Source: HO2-45-11b sp964450915
GTDB lineage: Bacteria; Patescibacteriota; Andersenbacteria; UBA10190
DNA: 39,562 nucleotides
NCBI GenBank assembly: GCA_964450915.1
Contig: CAYVFG010000007.1
Coordinates: forward strand, 1-39,562
Reading direction: 5' to 3'
Shown: piece after piece, positions 36,857 to 39,562 of the stretch
Position numbering within the stretch: position 1 is the first letter of the stretch
Layout: each line of letters begins with the position of its first letter
Translations under genes and position numbers: made by a program
Notes under the pieces: model-generated
The model's database searches: none
Told to the model about the DNA's origin: nothing
Seen by the model: only the letters and a program-made list of their open reading frames with translations

Positions 36857-38560
36857 ATGAAAAGACTTTACAATAATCTTGTTTTTGCATCAGCTTTAAT
36901 TTCTGTAGTAGTTTTTGGCTGTTGGTTTCAAGCAAAGTCCGTTCAAGCAGCTACTCCTTTTAGGGTGTTAATTTACACGCATACGAACGATCCTGTTGTT
37001 GGCGGTGCTTACCTGAATTCTTATAACGCATTTGCCAATGTTCCTGGGGTTACAGTAGTGCAGCGAGATATTACGGGGGTGAGTTTCGATCAATACCAGT
37101 CGTTGCTTCGCCAAGATATGACATCCGGGCAAAATTTACTTGTTTATGGCGGACATGGAAGCTTATCTGATTTGAGTACGGACGGGGTTTCATTCACGCG
37201 CGATTATGCGATGCGAGCCGCAAGCAATGTTGCTGCGGAAAAAGGTGGACAGGTCACCGGGGTCGTTGAAAGCTGTGGTTCTGGAAACGTGTGCGCTGTT
37301 CCTGACTTAGCTGGGTCCGGTAATTTGGACGGTGTATTTACTGCTGCGAATCCGGGCGATTACGGATGGGTGGAGAACACCGGCGGACCTTGGTATGCTC
37401 GTTTTGGAGAACAGTTTAAAAGTACGCTTTCTCATTTTAAAGATGGTGATCCACTAAATCCGGATACGAATGGGGATGGTGTTTTAACTGAGGGTGAATT
37501 GGCGAAGGCGTTGTATGGTGACAACGCTGCAAATCGATCTCAGATTAAGGATCCTGAAAAGCCGTTCGCATTTAAGAATGATGAGGTTGCTTCAAAATAT
37601 TTAAAATATACAGAATGTATTATTTTGCGCCCAGGACAGGTAGATAATAGTTTTTCGCCAGGCAGTTCAGAATCTAAGGGGCAGACTATCGAATATAAGC
37701 CAGCTTCCATTAGTGGGTATGAAGAACGAACGAAGGATCCGGTTGCATTTCCTGTTCTTGGCACTGTTCGAGATACTGTGACTACGGACGAATCGCAGAT
37801 TAATTTTGACCTACGAAAGCTTGGAAGTGATTTTATTGAAAAGCATTTGCAGAAAGCATTAGATGTGCAAATCAGGACTCCTGGTATTACGAAAAGGATA
37901 GTAATACTTCCTACAAAAGCTCAGGCAGAGGAGTTTGTGGGATCTCTTGGGGGAAATCCGAATGGGCAGGGAACGTACACGTTGAACGGTATTAAACTAG
38001 ACGCAGGTCGTCGTTACTTAGCGAACAATCCTAGTCCGTCGGATAAAGTTACATTTGATAATGAATGCAATCCGAGGGAGTGGAAAGCTACGGAACCGTC
38101 TTTTACGCCGTTGCCGAATAATCCTGGAAGTAATAATGGTGGCAATAACCCAGGAACTACTCCTCAGCAAGGTTCCGGACTAGATTCTTTGTTGCCGTTG
38201 TTATTGCAAAGCTTGTTAGGGCAGCAGGGAAGGCAGGGGCAAAATCAGAGCGGTAATGGAAGTAATTCGAATGCGGGAGATACGCAATTGTCTTGTCCTC
38301 AGTACGGAGTTTCTCCGGTATGTGGTTCGGACGGGAAAACATATAATAATTCATGCTGGTTGCAACAGATGGGGCAAATTCAGGTCAGCAATGGAGTCTG
38401 TCCTACAGCGAGTGTATCCCCCTCTTCCTCATCTCCTGATGTTGCAAAGATTGTTACTCAATTACTTTCAGCGGGGGTTCCTCAGTCGGTGATGAACGCA
38501 ATTATCTCTTCTCTTTCCTCTGTTTTTGGTCACGGTGACAGTGAGACGGTGGTACAATGA
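36857..38560 (+). CDS. Secreted clan CD peptidase-like protein with EF-hand-like loop and Kazal-like domain
   Basis: This 567-residue protein has a signal peptide (about 1-31). The next ~150 residues look like a clan CD (caspase/legumain) peptidase: NLLVYGGHGS with His100-Gly101, then a VVESCGSGN segment with Cys140 after a hydrophobic strand, close to the EACxSG pattern of legumains. An EF-hand-like loop DTNGDGVLTEGE (203-214) follows. The domain framed by Cys254 and Cys404 (VTFDNECNP) is shared with its neighbours. A Gly/Asn linker with LDSLLPLLLQSLL leads to a four-Cys Kazal-like domain (C480, C489, C500, C515; SPVCGSDGKTYNNSC) and the shared IVTQLLSAGVPQS tail. Peptidase and inhibitor modules in one chain suggest built-in regulation. 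The peptidase call rests on motifs only. Confidence 0.65.
   Translation: MKRLYNNLVFASALISVVVFGCWFQAKSVQAATPFRVLIYTHTNDPVVGGAYLNSYNAFANVPGVTVVQRDITGVSFDQYQSLLRQDMTSGQNLLVYGGHGSLSDLSTDGVSFTRDYAMRAASNVAAEKGGQVTGVVESCGSGNVCAVPDLAGSGNLDGVFTAANPGDYGWVENTGGPWYARFGEQFKSTLSHFKDGDPLNPDTNGDGVLTEGELAKALYGDNAANRSQIKDPEKPFAFKNDEVASKYLKYTECIILRPGQVDNSFSPGSSESKGQTIEYKPASISGYEERTKDPVAFPVLGTVRDTVTTDESQINFDLRKLGSDFIEKHLQKALDVQIRTPGITKRIVILPTKAQAEEFVGSLGGNPNGQGTYTLNGIKLDAGRRYLANNPSPSDKVTFDNECNPREWKATEPSFTPLPNNPGSNNGGNNPGTTPQQGSGLDSLLPLLLQSLLGQQGRQGQNQSGNGSNSNAGDTQLSCPQYGVSPVCGSDGKTYNNSCWLQQMGQIQVSNGVCPTASVSPSSSSPDVAKIVTQLLSAGVPQSVMNAIISSLSSVFGHGDSETVVQ
38550..38558 (+). promoter_or_regulatory. Extended -10 (TGgTACAAT) overlapping the end of the upstream gene
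   Basis: TG, G, TACAAT spans the last codons and touches the stop of the peptidase-like gene. It ends 6 bases before the ATG at 38565, so the last paralogue can be transcribed on its own as a leaderless mRNA. Confidence 0.55.
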
Positions 38561-38564
38561 TAAT

Positions 38565-39562
38565 ATGAATAAACTTTTTTTTAGTGTCTCGGTAGTAAGC
38601 GTCGTCTTTTTCTTGGGAGCTTTTTTTGTAGCCCCTGTTGATGCGGCAAATTATCCGACAACTGACAATCCTGCCGTTATGCATGTGCAGAGCGGTTTCG
38701 GTTTCGGCCCAGGAATTGCTAGAAATAAGGTTATTGATGGAGCCGGGGCGGCGGCAAAGGCTGCTGGTGGTAGCGCAGCTGATATACAGGCTGCAAGGGA
38801 GCAGGCCACCAACGCTATAGATGTTCAGAAAAGTTTGCAAATCGAAGGTGATGGGGGTCAGGAGCCAGTATTGGATTTTCCAAAAGGAAACCCAGTTGCG
38901 ACGGGCGAGGAAGCAATTACTGCGAAATTAGCAGAGTTTGCCGCCGCTAAAAAGGCAGAAGATGAAGCAAAGAAAAAAGTTCTTCAAGATGAGTGTATAT
39001 TTATGCAGGGTGGAAATGTGGAAAATCAATTTATACCGCCTGCAGGGGTGAAAACTGCGGGGAGTGCTACCGGCTTTGGCAAATACAATCCCGCAAATCC
39101 ACTTGATCCCGCAACAAATTCTCAGGAGAATATTCTTCTTACCGATAAAAAGATTGGTACATATCAGCAACGATGGGATGAAGTTTCTAAGCAAGCGCAG
39201 TCTGATGACGCTAAGAATAAGGGAAAAACAACAACTATCTATTTGCCGAATGCGGGTCAGAGTGTAGATGGTGCCCTTTTGGGGGAATATAATGTGAACG
39301 GCGTGAATGTGAAAACTGGAAAACATTATACGGTGGGGTCGAAAGGAACAGACGGCGTTACGGTAGACAAGGATTGTAATCCTACAAAAGGCGAGGTTCC
39401 TAAGGATCCATTTGCTGGGTTAGGTGGTAAGCCTGGTCCTGGTGCCGGAAATGGCGGGGGTGGCGGTCTTGGTGGTGGATTGGGTGGATTAGGAGGTCTT
39501 GGTCAAATGCTTCCGCTTCTTCTTGCAAGTATGCTCGGTGGCGGTCTTGGTGGTGTTCAGGG
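38565..39562 (+). CDS. Secreted paralogue of the Gly-rich/Kazal family, truncated by the window end
   Basis: The frame stays open from ATG 38565 to the end of the window (332 residues seen), with no stop. It has a signal peptide (about 1-28), a helical Ala/Lys/Glu-rich segment (about 60-145), and the Cys-framed domain starting DECIFMQGGNVENQF and ending TVDKDCNPTKG. The latter is closely similar to the corresponding part of the 35593 gene. A Gly/Leu linker with LGQMLPLLLASMLGG follows. By analogy a Kazal-like domain and the GVPQS tail should come next, outside the window; that is a prediction. A leaderless-type promoter lies directly upstream. Confidence 0.85.
   Translation, partial: MNKLFFSVSVVSVVFFLGAFFVAPVDAANYPTTDNPAVMHVQSGFGFGPGIARNKVIDGAGAAAKAAGGSAADIQAAREQATNAIDVQKSLQIEGDGGQEPVLDFPKGNPVATGEEAITAKLAEFAAAKKAEDEAKKKVLQDECIFMQGGNVENQFIPPAGVKTAGSATGFGKYNPANPLDPATNSQENILLTDKKIGTYQQRWDEVSKQAQSDDAKNKGKTTTIYLPNAGQSVDGALLGEYNVNGVNVKTGKHYTVGSKGTDGVTVDKDCNPTKGEVPKDPFAGLGGKPGPGAGNGGGGGLGGGLGGLGGLGQMLPLLLASMLGGGLGGVQ

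Noticed and set aside
1..39562. CRISPR arrays, insertion sequences, prophage genes or integration sites
   Set aside because: No regularly spaced repeats, transposase or integrase motifs, or tRNA-linked attachment sites were seen.
1..39562. Alternative genetic code with UGA as glycine
   Set aside because: Several genes, such as those ending at 2880, 5640 and 38560, terminate naturally at UGA, and conserved domains need no UGA read-through.

Overview
The window looks like a compact bacterial chromosome segment from the Candidate Phyla Radiation (Patescibacteria, probably a Parcubacteria-type lineage). This is an inference. It rests on tight packing with abutting or overlapping convergent genes, a tsaE-polA pair, an orphan TraG/VirD4-like ATPase, a DUF3048 protein, many small one-helix proteins, and very few Shine-Dalgarno sites. 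UGA is used as stop and UGG as Trp, which argues against the code-25 lineages (Gracilibacteria/Absconditabacteria). No rRNA, tRNA, CRISPR array, transposase or phage gene was recognised.

Layout. (1) 1-16300 is mostly housekeeping: a possible structured RNA, ruvB, a triple lamin-tail surface protein, a YvcK/CofD-like protein, a GspE/PilB ATPase, a degenerate DHH-type protein, tsaE, polA, a TraG-like ATPase with a small membrane partner, a DUF3048 protein, holA, rpsT, and a PQ-loop/SWEET-like transporter with its own promoter and terminator. (2) 16320-29070 holds truB and then a surface-sugar region: gmd and rmd (GDP-deoxyhexose), a large GT-C-like membrane protein, a beta-CASP metallo-beta-lactamase nuclease, two tiny membrane proteins, a cyclase-family hydrolase, a NeuB-SAF-TIM-barrel fusion, a methyltransferase, an SDR, an aldo/keto reductase, a YhcH-type protein and a NeuA-like cytidylyltransferase. 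Together these suggest synthesis of a CMP-activated nonulosonate-like sugar and a GDP-deoxyhexose for surface glycans. (3) 29070-33420 contains a YgjP-type metallopeptidase, a 45-residue zinc-ribbon protein, EF-P with Met at the usually modified Lys34 position, a short sigma-70 factor behind a CIRCE element, and a family 1 glycoside hydrolase. (4) 33450 to the end is a secreted-protein cluster: a one-helix protein, a calcium-loop (thrombospondin type 3-like) protein, and four Gly/Leu-rich secreted proteins. Two of these carry Kazal-like protease-inhibitor domains. One of those two also has a clan CD-like cysteine-peptidase signature (His-Gly and Glu-Ser-Cys) and an EF-hand-like loop. The last paralogue runs off the window.

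Regulation. Most transcription-unit starts have an extended -10 box (TGnTAYAAT-like) about 6 bases before the start codon and no Shine-Dalgarno sequence, which points to leaderless mRNAs as the default. The clear exceptions are the 45-residue zinc ribbon (near-perfect Shine-Dalgarno), the PQ-loop transporter and one small membrane protein. Two divergent pairs have leaderless promoters that interpenetrate (21001-21024 and 28254-28263). The most unusual material is the Kazal/peptidase paralogue cluster (34878-39562).
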